Shown here one piece after another: positions 45,051 to 55,954 of a stretch of 64,000 nt of DNA (position 1 is its first letter; each line of letters starts with the position of its first letter). The stretch lies in contig CM043957.1 of the NCBI GenBank assembly GCA_014529385.2, forward strand, positions 70,515,003 through 70,579,002, given 5' to 3'. Under the pieces are notes generated by a model. It saw nothing but the letters and a program-made list of their open reading frames with translations, was not told the DNA's origin and made no database searches. The translations under genes and the position numbers were made by a program. Source of the DNA: Adiantum capillus-veneris. Lineage: Eukaryota; Streptophyta; Polypodiopsida; Polypodiales; Pteridaceae.

Positions 45051-48000
45051 ATGGCATCTTCTCACAGTGAGACTCTTTACAACATAAAGAAGCTGGATGG
45101 CACAAACTTTCCATTCTGGAAGAAGCAGATTTGGCAGGTTTTGGTGCAGAAAAAACAAGTGAAGCCACTGAAGCTCAAAGGGGAGAGACCAGAAGGTATG
45201 GCTGAAGATGAGTGGGAAGAGCTTGACGAGTTAGCTTGTTCCACAATCATGCTGACACTGGCAGAAAATGTTTACTTCAACGTAGCAGAAGAGACTACAG
45301 CGTATGGCGTATGGCAAAAGCTATGTGATATGTACGAGAAACAAAGTGCTGCTTCTCAGATTTACTGGCTCAAGAAATTGGTGGATTTGAAGATGAAGGA
45401 AGGGACAGCCATGTCAAATCATCTGAATGAATTTCACTCAATTTTCAGCCAGTTAACAGCACAAGAGATAGTCTTTCCAGATTCAGTGAAGGCTATGTTT
45501 CTCTTAATCACTTTGCCAGACAGTTGGGATACTTTTCGTACAGCGTTAAGTAATTCTGTCGCGCCAGAAGGTCTTACAAGTGCCAATGTAGAAGGCAGCT
45601 TGCTCACAGAGGAAGTGAACAGGAAGAACATTGACAAAGGCAAAGGCAATAGTGCTTTGGTCGTTCGAGGGAGACAACAGTTTAAAGAGAAGAAGGGTAA
45701 GAAGGCACAAAACCGAAGTAAGTCTCGTGATTCGAAGTCAAAGGATGACATAGAATGCTACCATTGTGGCAAGAAGGGTCACATGAAGCGAGACTGTACG
45801 AAGTGGAAACAAGAAAAAGGCAAAACAAAGAGTTTTGAGCAAGATGAAAAGAAGAGTTCAGTGAAGATTGAAGAGGTGAATGTCACAGGATCTGGTTCAG
45901 ACAGTGATTCTGGTATAGCAGCTGGTGACATCTTCCTTACAAGCAATCTTGATTCTGTTTTCTTGACTGCAGAGGATGGACATGCTATGAGTGATTGGAT
46001 TATCGACTCAGGGGCATCTTTACATGTTTCTCCGCACAAAGAGTGGTTTACATCATATGTGGCTACTAAAGACTATGTCAGACTTGGCAATGAGCAGGTT
46101 TGTGACATACTTGGAGTGGGAGATGTGCAGTTGAAGTTTCAGAATGGCTCTTCTTTATGGCTCAAGAATGTCAGACATGTTCCAGCAATCCGAAAGAGCT
46201 TGATTAGTACAGGGAAGTTGGATGATGCGGGTTATGTGACAGTTTTTGGGAACAGCGCTTGGAAGATCTCCAAAGGTTCGATGACTGTAGCACATGGCAG
46301 CAAGTCAGGAACTCTGTACACTTTACATGTTTCAGAGGTTAAAAACCATGTAATTAATGTGATTGAGCAGCCAAGTGTGTCACTGTGGCATCGTAGGTTG
46401 GGACATATGTCAAAAAGAGGAATGGAAATACTTTCTCATTATGGTTATTTGCCTGGATTTTCATTTCAAGATTTCGAGTTTTGTGAGCATTGTGTTTATG
46501 GTAAGCAAACACAGGAACCGCACAGATCAAAGAGGAATCGTAGGGACGAACGGTTAGCTCTTGTACACAGTGACCTATGCGGACCAATGCCTAGTTTGTC
46601 ACTAGGGGGAGCAGCGTACTTTTGTACATTCATCGATGACTATTCTCGCAAAGTATGGGTTTACTTCTTGAAGCACAAGGATGAGGTGCTCAAGGTCTTT
46701 AAGACATTCTTGCAGCTGGTGGAGAATCAGAGTGGTCAGAAGCTGAAGTGCTTGAGAACTGACAATGGTGGAGAGTACGTTTCCAAAGCTTTTCAAGACT
46801 TTTGTGAAGCAAAAGGGATTAAGCGGGAACTTACTGCACCATATAATCCTTCACAGAATGGGGTTGCAGAACGTATGAATAGGACCATACAAGAGAAGGT
46901 CAGAAGCATGTTGTCAAATGCTGAGTTGCCTGATGGATTTTGGGCGGAAGCAGTGGCTACAGCAGTCCATTTGATCAACAGGTCTCCTAGTAGGGTTCTG
47001 GATAAGAGTGCAGTAGCCGAGATGCTATGGACAGGCAAGGCACCTTCGTATAAGCATCTCAGAGTCTTTGGTTGTGAAGCTTATAGCCATATTCCTAAGG
47101 AGTTCAGAAATAAGTTAGAACCAAAGAGCAAGAAGTGTATATTTCTTGGCTACGGAGAATCGGGCGAGATGGGTTACCGGCTTTGGGATCCTGAGTCCAG
47201 AAAGCTTATTCGTAGCAATGATGTGCATTTCAATGAAGCCAAGTTTCACGCTAAGCCAGAGAAGACAGAGGAGATCAGAAGAGTTGTCTTCAGGGAAGAT
47301 GGACCTAGTGCTAGCACATCAAGACAGCATGGTCAGGCTCAGGAACAGCCTATAGTGGCTAGAGAGGCAGAATCAGTTGTGGTGAGACGTTCTGAGCGTG
47401 TCTCCAAACCACCTGATCGTTATGTGCCATCTCTAAATTATGTCATGCTCACAGATTGCGGAGAACCATCTTGTTACAAGGAAGCATTACAAGTGGTTGA
47501 CTCGAAAAAATGGCAGTTGGCCATGCAGTCAGAGATGACAGCTCTGCATAAAAACCAGACATGGAAGTTGGTTAAATTACCACAAGGCAAAAAGGCTCTA
47601 CCTTGTAAATGGGTTTACAGGTATAAGATCACCGCTCATGATAGTCAGCCAAAGTACAAAGCAAGGCTTGTTGCCAAGGGCTTTAAGCAAGAACAAGGCA
47701 TTGACTTTGATGAAGTCTTCTCTCCAGTGGTCAAGATGACTACATTGAGATGCTTTCTTGCATTGGTTGCTATATTGGATTTGGTGTTGCACCAAATGGA
47801 TGTCAAGACAGCGTTCTTGCATGGTGATTTAGATGTGGAAATTTACATGCAGCAGCCAGAAGGGTTTGTTGAGAAAGGCATGGAACATTTGGTATGCCAG
47901 TTGTTAAAGAGTCTTTATGGCTTAAAACAATCACCGAGGGCATGGTACCATAAGTTCCACCAGTTTATGCTTTCTCAAGGCTACAAACGTAGTGAGTTCG

Positions 48001-49016
48001 ATCACTGTCTATATACAAAGAAGGCTAAGGATGGCAGTTGGCTGATCCTTATTTTGTATGTGGATGACATGTTGATTGCTAGCAAACACTTGGAAGAAAT
48101 TTCAGCTTTGAAGTCAAAGATGGCAAAATCGTTTGACATGAAAGACATGGGTGAGGCAAGTCATATACTTGGTATGCGCATTGAGAGAGACAGATCAAAG
48201 AAGTTGATTTGGTTATCTCAAACAGAGTATATTGACAAGGTTTTGCAACGTTTCAATATGGAGAAGGGAAAGGCATTGAGTGTTCCATTGCCACCATATG
48301 TGAAACTTAGCAAACAAGATTGTCCTGTGTCTGAGGAAGAAAAGGCTGAAATGGATAAGATTCCATATGCGTCTGCAGTGGGTAGTTTGATGTATGCAAT
48401 GATTGCTACACGTCCGGATATTGCATTTGCAGTGGGAGTGGTTAGCAGATATATGTCAAATCCCGGCAAGAAACATTGGGAGGCAGTGAAAGGTATCATG
48501 AGATACTTAAAACATACAAAGAGTATGCGCATATGCTATGGTAGTCAGGATTTGAGTGTCAGAGGATACACTGACTCAGATTATGCAGGAGACTTGGATA
48601 AGAGGAGATCTACATCAGGCTATGTCTTTACATTGGCTGGAGGTGCCATATCATGGCGATCTCGATTACAAGATTGTGTTACGCGGTCTACTACAGAAGC
48701 TGAGTATGTTGCAGCAAATGAGGCATGCAAAGAAGCTATTTGGCTTGGTAGATTGGTTGCAGACTTGGGAATCAATGCAGATATGCCAGAGTTATATTGT
48801 GATAGTCAAAGTGCTATACAATTGGCAAAGAATCCAGTGTTCCATTCGAAGACTAAGCATATTGATGTGAAGTATCACTTCATTAGGGAAGTACTTGAAG
48901 ACAAGCAGATACAACTGCTGAAGATCCACACCAAGGACAATCCTGCTGATCTACTCACAAAGGGACTTCCAGGAGAGGGCTTTGTGCATTGTCGTGAGTT
49001 ATTGGGCATTGGATAG
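45051..49016 (+). CDS. Inner copia gag-pol polyprotein, intact
   Basis: 1321 codons without interruption. Start ATG at 45051 (M-A-S-S-H-S-E-T); the TTG three codons earlier is not needed. Gag occupies about residues 1-230, followed by the zinc knuckle C-Y-H-C-G-K-K-G-H-M-K-R-D-C at 236-249. Protease D-S-G-A is at 319-322. In integrase, H-R-R-L-G-H and C-E-H-C form the zinc finger, and the catalytic triad is D508, D571, E607 (H-S-D-L-C-G-P, R-T-D-N-G-G-E-Y, N-G-V-A-E-R), a DD35E spacing. RT has Q-M-D-V-K-T-A-F-L and Y-V-D-D at 1003-1006. RNase H begins T-D-S-D-Y-A-G with D1175 and has T-E-A-E-Y and C-D-S-Q-S-A. The integrase-before-RT order is diagnostic of Ty1/copia. It provides all functions for cytoplasmic reverse transcription and nuclear integration. 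Confidence 0.97.
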   Translation: MASSHSETLYNIKKLDGTNFPFWKKQIWQVLVQKKQVKPLKLKGERPEGMAEDEWEELDELACSTIMLTLAENVYFNVAEETTAYGVWQKLCDMYEKQSAASQIYWLKKLVDLKMKEGTAMSNHLNEFHSIFSQLTAQEIVFPDSVKAMFLLITLPDSWDTFRTALSNSVAPEGLTSANVEGSLLTEEVNRKNIDKGKGNSALVVRGRQQFKEKKGKKAQNRSKSRDSKSKDDIECYHCGKKGHMKRDCTKWKQEKGKTKSFEQDEKKSSVKIEEVNVTGSGSDSDSGIAAGDIFLTSNLDSVFLTAEDGHAMSDWIIDSGASLHVSPHKEWFTSYVATKDYVRLGNEQVCDILGVGDVQLKFQNGSSLWLKNVRHVPAIRKSLISTGKLDDAGYVTVFGNSAWKISKGSMTVAHGSKSGTLYTLHVSEVKNHVINVIEQPSVSLWHRRLGHMSKRGMEILSHYGYLPGFSFQDFEFCEHCVYGKQTQEPHRSKRNRRDERLALVHSDLCGPMPSLSLGGAAYFCTFIDDYSRKVWVYFLKHKDEVLKVFKTFLQLVENQSGQKLKCLRTDNGGEYVSKAFQDFCEAKGIKRELTAPYNPSQNGVAERMNRTIQEKVRSMLSNAELPDGFWAEAVATAVHLINRSPSRVLDKSAVAEMLWTGKAPSYKHLRVFGCEAYSHIPKEFRNKLEPKSKKCIFLGYGESGEMGYRLWDPESRKLIRSNDVHFNEAKFHAKPEKTEEIRRVVFREDGPSASTSRQHGQAQEQPIVAREAESVVVRRSERVSKPPDRYVPSLNYVMLTDCGEPSCYKEALQVVDSKKWQLAMQSEMTALHKNQTWKLVKLPQGKKALPCKWVYRYKITAHDSQPKYKARLVAKGFKQEQGIDFDEVFSPVVKMTTLRCFLALVAILDLVLHQMDVKTAFLHGDLDVEIYMQQPEGFVEKGMEHLVCQLLKSLYGLKQSPRAWYHKFHQFMLSQGYKRSEFDHCLYTKKAKDGSWLILILYVDDMLIASKHLEEISALKSKMAKSFDMKDMGEASHILGMRIERDRSKKLIWLSQTEYIDKVLQRFNMEKGKALSVPLPPYVKLSKQDCPVSEEEKAEMDKIPYASAVGSLMYAMIATRPDIAFAVGVVSRYMSNPGKKHWEAVKGIMRYLKHTKSMRICYGSQDLSVRGYTDSDYAGDLDKRRSTSGYVFTLAGGAISWRSRLQDCVTRSTTEAEYVAANEACKEAIWLGRLVADLGINADMPELYCDSQSAIQLAKNPVFHSKTKHIDVKYHFIREVLEDKQIQLLKIHTKDNPADLLTKGLPGEGFVHCRELLGIG

Positions 49017-49085
49017 ATGGCAGCCATGTAAATCTTTGTACATTTATGTTCATAGATTTACAGTTACTTAAAGTGCCACATTGGA

Positions 49086-49320
49086 CTTTAAGTGGGAGGT
49101 TGTTGGGATTAAAGCCCAAGTGGCCTCTTATGCGGATATGGCCGGCCGCCCGCCTAACTCACTTACCTCTAACTCTTTGTATATACTAACATATTCTTTG
49201 TGAATACTAAGGATTTTGGGAGATAACCCTTCTAACAGATCTCTGCGTACTGTGTACTGTGTAAGCTCACTGTGTGTGTGTGAGAGAGAGAGTCGACCCA
49301 CGCTCCGCTCCGCGACTTCA
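49086..49320 (+). repeat. Inner copia polypurine tract and 3' LTR
   Basis: Purine-rich AAGTGGGAGG (49090-49099) just before TG at 49101. The LTR is identical to the 5' LTR except for one base. Confidence 0.95.
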
Positions 49321-52300
49321 GCAAGTCCGTTTTAATCGTTATGGATGCTTCATAGAGGAGTTTCACAAAGGCAGACCAGGCAAGATATTGGCACGTGGAA
49401 GAAAGAAAGGTCGCTTGTTCTCATTGGAAGCTGGAGATCCATGTTTACACAGTGGTATGTATGCAAACAAATCAGTCACTCAAGATAATTGGGCAGAGTT
49501 ATGGCATAAGAGGATTGGTCATGTCAATTTTAGAAGACTAAATCATATGCAATCAAATCAAATTGTACGTGGATTACCAAAGTTTGGCAGATTGAACTTT
49601 GATCATGTTTGTGAAGCTTGTCAATTTGGAAAGCAATCTCGTTCACCATTTCCAAAGAGGGGGAGAATTAGCCAAAGTCCTTTGGAAATTGTTCATTCAG
49701 ATATTTGGGGACCTTGTGATCATGCTACACCAAATGGTTGTCGATATTTTATCACATTTACGGATGATTACAACAGAATGACATGGGTTTACTTTCTAAA
49801 GGCAAAGTCAGAGGCATTTGAAGTATTCTTGGAGTTCAAAGTTATGGTTGAGAAAGAGAATGGTTGTCAAATTAAATGCCTACGTACAGATGGAGGGGGA
49901 GAGTACATGTCACACAGTTTTGATGATTACTTACGTGAACAAAGCATAAGAAGACAGATTACTTGCAGATACACACCACAACAAAATGGAGTTGCTGAGA
50001 GAAAGAATAGAGTCATAGCAGAGATTGCAAGAGCAATGATGAATGAGATGAATATGCCATTAACATATTGGGCTGAAGCAGTTCATACAAAAGTACACAT
50101 TATGAATCGAACACCAGCAACTGCCATTCATGAAATTTCACCTTATGAGAGACTTTATGGGATCAAGCCAACAGTTTCCTACATGAAAGTTTTTGGATGT
50201 GTTTGCTATGTTCATGTGCCAAATGAAGCAAGAAAGAAGATGGAGCCAAAGGCAGTGAAGTGTATATTCTTGGGCTACCCAATGCTATGATCCTACGACA
50301 AGACAAAATTATGTCATTAGAGATGTCAGATTTTGTGAGCATGAACCATGGTATAAACCAAAGCCAGTGATGATAGAAGATGAGTATGAAGAGCAAGAGA
50401 ATGTGCGTCATGTTGTTGATAAGCCAGGACCATCAACAAGAACTATTTCAGGACCACACATGGGAGAGGAGAGTACAGGAAGTGTCAACCCATGGAGCGG
50501 TCATTTGGGAGATAAGAAGCAAGACGAGAAAGGCAAGAAGAAAGTGGTTGAAGAGAGTTCTGGAGATGAAAGCCTCGATGAAGATCATGGTACCACATTT
50601 GAGGACACCTGGCAGTAAGCATATTAAGAAATATGTACCCCCATATGCAAGAGTTGAAGAGAAGAGTGCACCATAGTTGAGAAGATCAGAGAGGGTGTGT
50701 TATCCAGTTGATAGATTGGCATACAACGATTACATGCGTACACATTATGCATACACGGTTTCACTTGTGCAACATAAAGAGCCTACATGTTTTCAAGAGG
50801 CAATTGGAAAATCAAAATGGGAGTCAGCTATGGATGATGAGATGGATGCTCTTGTGAAGAATGACACTTGGGATTTGGTTTGCTTGCCAAGTGGAAAGAA
50901 AGCAATTGGTTCAAAATGGGTATACAAAGTCAAGTGCAAGTCAGATGGTAGTGTGGAAAGATACAAAGCTAGGCTTGTTGCTAAAGGTTATGCACAAACA
51001 AAAGGTCTTGATTATGATGAGACATTTAGTCCAATTGCAAAGATGACAACAGTCAGATTGGTGATAGCAATGGCAAGTATGTTCGGTTGGAAGTTACGGC
51101 AAATGGATGTCGATAATACATTCTTGAATGGTGACTTGGAAGAAGAAGTTTATATGATACATCCACAGGGTTATCAACACCCAAAGTTTCCATATTATGT
51201 ATGTAAGTTCAAGAAAGCATTGTATGGTTTGAAGCAAGCATCTAGAGCTTGGTGTGAAAAGATAACCAGATTCTTGAAGAAGATTGGATTTAAATAGTCT
51301 ACTATTGATCACTCATTGTTTTTGAAGCATGTTGATGGAGAGATCATCGTTATTGTTATCTATGTTGATGACTTGATTCTCACTGGAAGAGTTTGTTGAG
51401 AGAATTCAACATGAAGGACCTTGGTGAGTTGAGATATTTCTTGGGAATTGAAATTTTCAATACTTTATCAGGAATTTGGATGATACAAAGACAATACACG
51501 TTGGACATGCTTGAGAAGTATGGAATGACAGCGTGCAAACCGGTTGATACACCTCTTGATCAAAATGTGAAGTTGTTTGATGATGGACATCACATTGAGG
51601 ATGTCACTATGTATCGCAAAATGGTTGGAAGCCTTATTTACTTGACAATAACAAGGCCAAATTTGAGTTATGCAGTGGGTGTTGTGAGTCAATTCATGCA
51701 AAAGCCATGTAAAAGTCATCTTGATGCTGTGAGATGGATTATGAGATATGTGAAAGCCACTGTCAGTTATGGAATGTTTTATGAAAAGAATGGGAAGCTT
51801 TGTCTTTATGGTTACACAGATGCAGATTCGGCAGGAGATTTTATGGATAGAAGATCTACAAGTGGTTATGCATTTTCCATTGGCAATGGTATGATAAGTT
51901 GGAGTAGTAAGAAGCAATCAACTGTAGCATTATCAAGTACAGAAGCTGAATATCGTGGAGCAGCTTTGGCAGCATGTGAAGAGTCATGGTTGAGAGTATT
52001 TATGGTAGACTTGGTTTTGACTATCTTGACAGTGTCATTATATATTGTGACAATAGTAGCAGCATCATGTTGGCAAAGAATCCAGTCTACCATGCTCGCA
52101 CTAAACACATTGAGGTACATTATCACTTCATTAGAGAAAAAGTTTTGGCAAATGAGATTGATTTGGTGTATGTGAAGACAAATGATCAAGTTGCGGATAT
52201 ATTCACAAAAGCTCTTGGAAAGGAGAAGTTTTGCTACTTTCGTGAAGCATTGGGAATCCATCATATGCAAGCTCACTCTGAGCTTGAGGGGGAGTGTTAA
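49321..52300 (+). pseudogene. Outer copia integrase, RT and RNase H
   Basis: Resumes the outer frame at the duplicated GCAAG. Integrase zinc finger (W-H-K-R-I-G-H-V ... C-E-A-C) and DD35E residues are intact (Asp 49700, Asp 49889, Glu 49997). Damage follows: a frameshift near 50285, stops at 50616 and near 50674, then RT with K-A-R-L-V-A-K-G-Y-A and Q-M-D-V-D-N-T-F-L, TAG at 51295-51297, and Y-V-D-D at 51361-51372. A small deletion lies after L-I-L-T-G (about 51390), and a frameshift near 52010 splits RNase H (Y-T-D-A-D-S-A-G-D; then C-D-N-S-S-S-I, A-D-I-F-T-K-A-L). It ends E-L-E-G-E-C at 52300, overlapping the LTR start. Confidence 0.92.
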
Positions 52301-52524
52301 AGAATATGATGTTAAAGAATATTTCCATTGTGCTATGGGCGGCTGGACACTGACTATACTATATTGTAAATATACTTTGGATAATAGTTCAAAGAGAATA
52401 AGAGAAGAGCAGCACGTTGAATGGTTGTTGCAGGGTAACGATTGTGTGTGTGTGTGTCTCGATGTGTGTTGGTGTGTGTGCGTAGTCTTCTTTCCTACCT
52501 TCTCCATCACCTGCACACTCTACA
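52280..52524 (+). repeat. Outer copia polypurine tract and 3' LTR with a 15-bp duplication at its start
   Basis: PPT GAGGGGGAG ends at 52294. TGTTAAAGAATATGA (52295-52309) is immediately followed by the LTR start again (52310). From 52310 to 52524 the LTR is 215 bases, equal to the 5' LTR. Confidence 0.9.
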
Positions 52525-52658
52525 CCATTGCCATCACCACCCTAGCCCACCACTTGTGGTTGGTCGTGCTAGCTTACTCCCACCATGCGCCACCCCTACT
52601 CCTATCACCACCCCCCAATGCCAATGCCAATTCTCTCTCCAGTGGAGTAGCCAAGGAC

Positions 52659-52660
<2 letters not shown>

Positions 52661-52730
<70 letters not shown>
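52661..52730 (+). repeat. (CT)n microsatellite
   Basis: About 70 bases of CT dinucleotide followed by a C-rich patch. Confidence 0.95.
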
Positions 52731-52732
<2 letters not shown>

Positions 52733-52739
52733 CCCCCCC

Positions 52740-53657
52740 TCTTCCCATTCTCAATGTCTATTTTCCAAACTTTAAGACTTGACTAGTATCGTAATGGCAT
52801 GCAAGAGGCTTGAAGAAATGTTGACTACACTAATCTTGATGATGAAGAAATCTACAACAAGGTCTTTGTGCTCTACAAATACTGCCTACAACTAAAATTC
52901 TACATCATTCATGAATTCAACCACCATCCAGAGCCTACCACTTAGGATGGATTTAGACAATCCCAACAATCGACTTGGGGATTTTTTTCCAGCCTCCATC
53001 CTCATGGTCACACAAAACGGCATCTAACCATATGTAAACAACATAGTTAAGCCGATACAAGCAATGGTGCATAGCATAGTGGGTGTGCTATTGGTCGTAG
53101 TTTTGATTTTCACGATTGAAGTTTGCATCTCCACGTTTTGCACTATAAAGGAGCGTGGCAATGTGGATCTTCCGGGGGGGCGGCTCGCCCAAGAGGTAGC
53201 GGGCTCGAAGAGAAGTTGGAGTTTTGCAACCCAATGGGTGCATGCTAGGTTGGAAGCATGCACCTTCCTTCCATTCTTCCACTTGACCGTCTGAACCCAA
53301 CCTTAGAGTTATAATGCCCATTACCTACCACTCATCGTAGTAGTGCTAATGTCGTGATGAAGTCAATGAAAGAGATCCACTCCCTACTACCCGTAGAGTT
53401 CTTACCTCATTGTTGTGCTTAGATTCATAATAGATTGAACTTCCATACAAACAATGTGGTTGTAGAAGAGGAGGATGAAACTACATGTCTCAACCGCCAC
53501 TATGACTACAAAACCAAGGGAACTAAGGACCAGCAATACCAACAACACTGCATACCTTTGTTTCATTGGCAAGACAGGAGAAAGATCGCAAACAATAGGA
53601 AAAAAAAATTGGGGGGTAGACAACTACCTGAGCTTCAAAAATTCTAATGGATAACAA
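52740..53657. other. No recognisable gene
   Basis: Contains a TIR-like end (CCGTCTGAACCCAACC followed by TTA, 53287-53305) resembling the MITE at 11598, but no matching left end was found. All frames are short and without motifs. Confidence 0.5.
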
Positions 53658-53700
53658 TCTATACTATTGAAAAAGGGGGAGGGATTCCTCCCCCTGACAC
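53658..53700 (+). mobile_element. Possible Helitron 5' terminus
   Basis: TCTATACTATTGAAAAAGG preceded by A, then a perfect 8-bp hairpin GGGGGAGG/CCTCCCCC (53675-53682 with 53687-53694) and CTGACACATGG. Plant Helitrons often begin TCTATACTA... and insert between A and T. No 3' CTRR end with its hairpin was identified, and no Rep/helicase is present. 53701-54490 contains only AT-rich sequence. Confidence 0.35.
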
Positions 53701-54489
53701 ATGGCGGCAGCTCCTTGATCCGACGCAGGAATGAAATTTAAATCTAACATGTAAAACCATATCATGTACCGTATCTATGGAAAGAGCTCCATGCATTGAT
53801 TATAGATCTATGATCTCCATTGAAATCGGAGATCATGTGTGGGAGTTATGGAAGGCCGAAAATCATAGAATTGTCCACCTCCTTTTTGGAGGGAAAAGTA
53901 CTTCTTTTGACCACTCTTATACATCTCTTACAGATTCACCATTCTTGTGCACATGGCGTACACCTATTTGTCAAAATGTTAATCACCTCCGCTCATGGAA
54001 AATAAAGACGCCCTCTTAAACCCTATCCTCTTCCTAATGGAATCATGAAGGAGATAATCATAGTCACTTTTTTGTGGAAGGGGAGGAGTGCATACTCCCA
54101 CCTTCTCATCTTACTGTTAATTTTGCTCGAAACAAGTCAAATCTGTGTTGAAGGGTTAGTCAATTTGAATTTTTGAAGTTAAATCCAATTAAAACATGAT
54201 GACTTTGGGTCCATAGTAACCTTAATGCACCCTTATGAATGTGCTTAAAGAAGAAAAATAAGACATTCGAGACACGTTCCAAAAAAAATATCATTAGCTA
54301 GCTCAGTAATCTTGTAAGGAGATTTGGATGACATGCAAATAAATTTTCAAAGTTACCTAGCAATAAGAGCATTTTCTCAAACAAGAACTTACTTTATTCT
54401 CATTCTAGTGAATCCAATTTCGAGTGGAAAGCTTGGTAGTGGGCTAAGAATAGACACTTCCTTAAATCTCAAACCAAGGAAGTGTATTG

Positions 54490-54822
54490 TACACTTATGT
54501 ATTTGAAGGTTTGGTTCTCTCCACTAAATAAATAGGGGGGCAAGCATTGGCCGGAGTCAAGATGGGAGTGCAGCTCAAAGGGCACTATGTCCTTTTGGGA
54601 GTGACTTTTTTAGACTGATAACGCATAGAAACCTTCAAAAGAAGCCATAAACTATCTCAAGTCCAAGAAGGGTTAAAGTTAGTTCGAATGTCTCAAAAGT
54701 AGTTTGTAACCATAGAGATTGCACTTGTCTATTTAGGCTTCTTTCACATTGGGATTCTAGACACTCACCTACATAAAGCTAGTTCTCATGCTCATAAATG
54801 GTTTTTCCCTCTCGCCTAAACA

Positions 54823-54879
<57 letters not shown>

Positions 54880-54930
54880 TCACACACACACACACACACA
54901 CACACACAAATCACTCAATCTCAATTCTTC
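54490..54930 (+). repeat. Second copy of the 8540-9085 repeat with (CT)n(CA)n
   Basis: Same landmark blocks as 8540-9085 in the same order. (CT)n spans 54827-54874 and (CA)n about 54876-54909, then AATCACTCAATCTCAATTCT. Confidence 0.65.
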
Positions 54931-54942
54931 CCAAGTCACTAC

Positions 54943-55320
54943 ATGCTAGTTGCAGAGGTTAGTTTCCTCCAATACATGAGTTACCATTGTGAGATATATG
55001 GGCACAATTTTCAAGAAACAGATACAAGGAGCGACAGGATGGGGGTTGCTATACTTACGCAAGTTGGTCCAATGGTATTTATTGCCCTAGAAAATTATGA
55101 AGACATGATCAAGAAATTAAACTTTTTGTTGAGCAACCTTGAAAGACAAATGCAAGAGGAAATGCCTAGACAAGGGCCTCCTCAAGGACAGCCCATGGCT
55201 GAGCTAAACCAACCTAAGTGGTGTGCCATAGAAGGCAAGTGGACAAACCATGAAACATATGAGTGTTACTATAGGTCAATGTTAGCCTTTTCACTACTAA
55301 CACAATGGAAGTGTATCTAG
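54943..55320 (+). pseudogene. Possible retroelement gag remnant
   Basis: 125 codons, M-L-V-A-E-V-S-F-L to a stop at 55318. It has a hydrophilic E/Q/P-rich middle and a knuckle-like C-A-I-E-G-K-W-T-N-H-E-T-Y-E-C. It directly follows the repeat with microsatellite, as a gag would follow an LTR and leader, but I cannot assign a family. It may be non-coding. Confidence 0.3.
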
Positions 55321-55538
55321 AGCTTGCCAAAAACCTGATTTCCAACAAAAAGAAGGGACATTCAAAATAATCTAGGTTTTTAGGTTAAGATTTACAGCAT
55401 TTATTGGTTTTCTTCAAGGCAAGCTTGAAATCTAGCCAAAATTTTGCAATTTCAACCGGCTCAAAATACATCAAACCTTGGTTTTTTGCAAATATCAGTT
55501 GTATCCACTTTAAACTATGGGGAGACTTGTAATGAAGT

Positions 55539-55730
55539 TGAAAAACACAATGATTAGCTAGGTTTCTCACTAGGATCCTTTTTAATAACGCGGGGTGGCT
55601 CCCTTGTCAGTCGATGTATCTTTGGTTGCTAGGAGATGTCATGGCTCAGCAATGGGTGACCAAAATTTGTAATTTCTTGGTTATGTTAATATAATTAACT
55701 CACCATTGTGACTTTTGCCAAAAAAAAAAA
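55539..55730 (+). mobile_element. 5'-truncated LINE insertion, 192 bp, with TSD
   Basis: Flanked by TTGTAATGAAGT at 55527-55538 and 55731-55742 (12-bp perfect TSD). It ends in the family tail TTAATATAATTAACTCACCA, the TGTGA side of the hairpin, then a run of A (55720-55730). Its body matches the minus-strand insertion at 57208-57900. Confidence 0.85.
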
Positions 55731-55954
55731 TTGTAATGAAGTCCATGTTGATAATTCCCATTTCATAGACAAATTATGTAATGGCTGAAATTCCATAATC
55801 AATTTGTCTTCTTTAGCCTTGGTCTTCTGAGAGCCTAGGCATTAGGTTACGTATTATTTGCATGCATTTCCAGGAAAAAAATCTTTTTGTTAAAGTTTTA
55901 ATCTTTTTTGGGAAACAAAAGTTTCAATCTTTGTTTGAAATGCTCATCCCAGTT

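Larger units (their letters stand above)
43764..49320 (+). mobile_element. Inner Ty1/copia element, intact and young
   Basis: 5557 bases with 220-bp LTRs (43764-43983 and 49101-49320), TG...CA ends, perfect 5-bp TSD GCAAG (43759-43763 and 49321-49325), PBS 43986, PPT before 49101, and one uninterrupted gag-pol frame. The LTRs differ only at 43933 (T) versus 49270 (C). It is inserted in the protease-integrase region of the outer copia in the same orientation. All structural features needed for autonomy are present, so it is probably recently active. Confidence 0.97.
41319..52524 (+). mobile_element. Outer Ty1/copia element, full length but decayed, interrupted by a second copia
   Basis: LTRs at 41319-41533 and 52295/52310-52524 start TGTTAAAGAATAT and end CTCTACA, flanked by a perfect 5-bp TSD CCATT (41314-41318 and 52525-52529). 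PBS at 41537, PPT at 52280-52294. Order gag-protease-integrase-RT-RNase H on the plus strand. After removing the inner element (43764-49320) its own length is about 5.6 kb. The LTRs differ at roughly eleven positions, so it is clearly older than its guest. Confidence 0.95.

Noticed and set aside
53287-53305. Right end of a second Tourist-like MITE
   Set aside because: TIR-like sequence followed by TTA is present, but no left TIR or matching TTA was found upstream.
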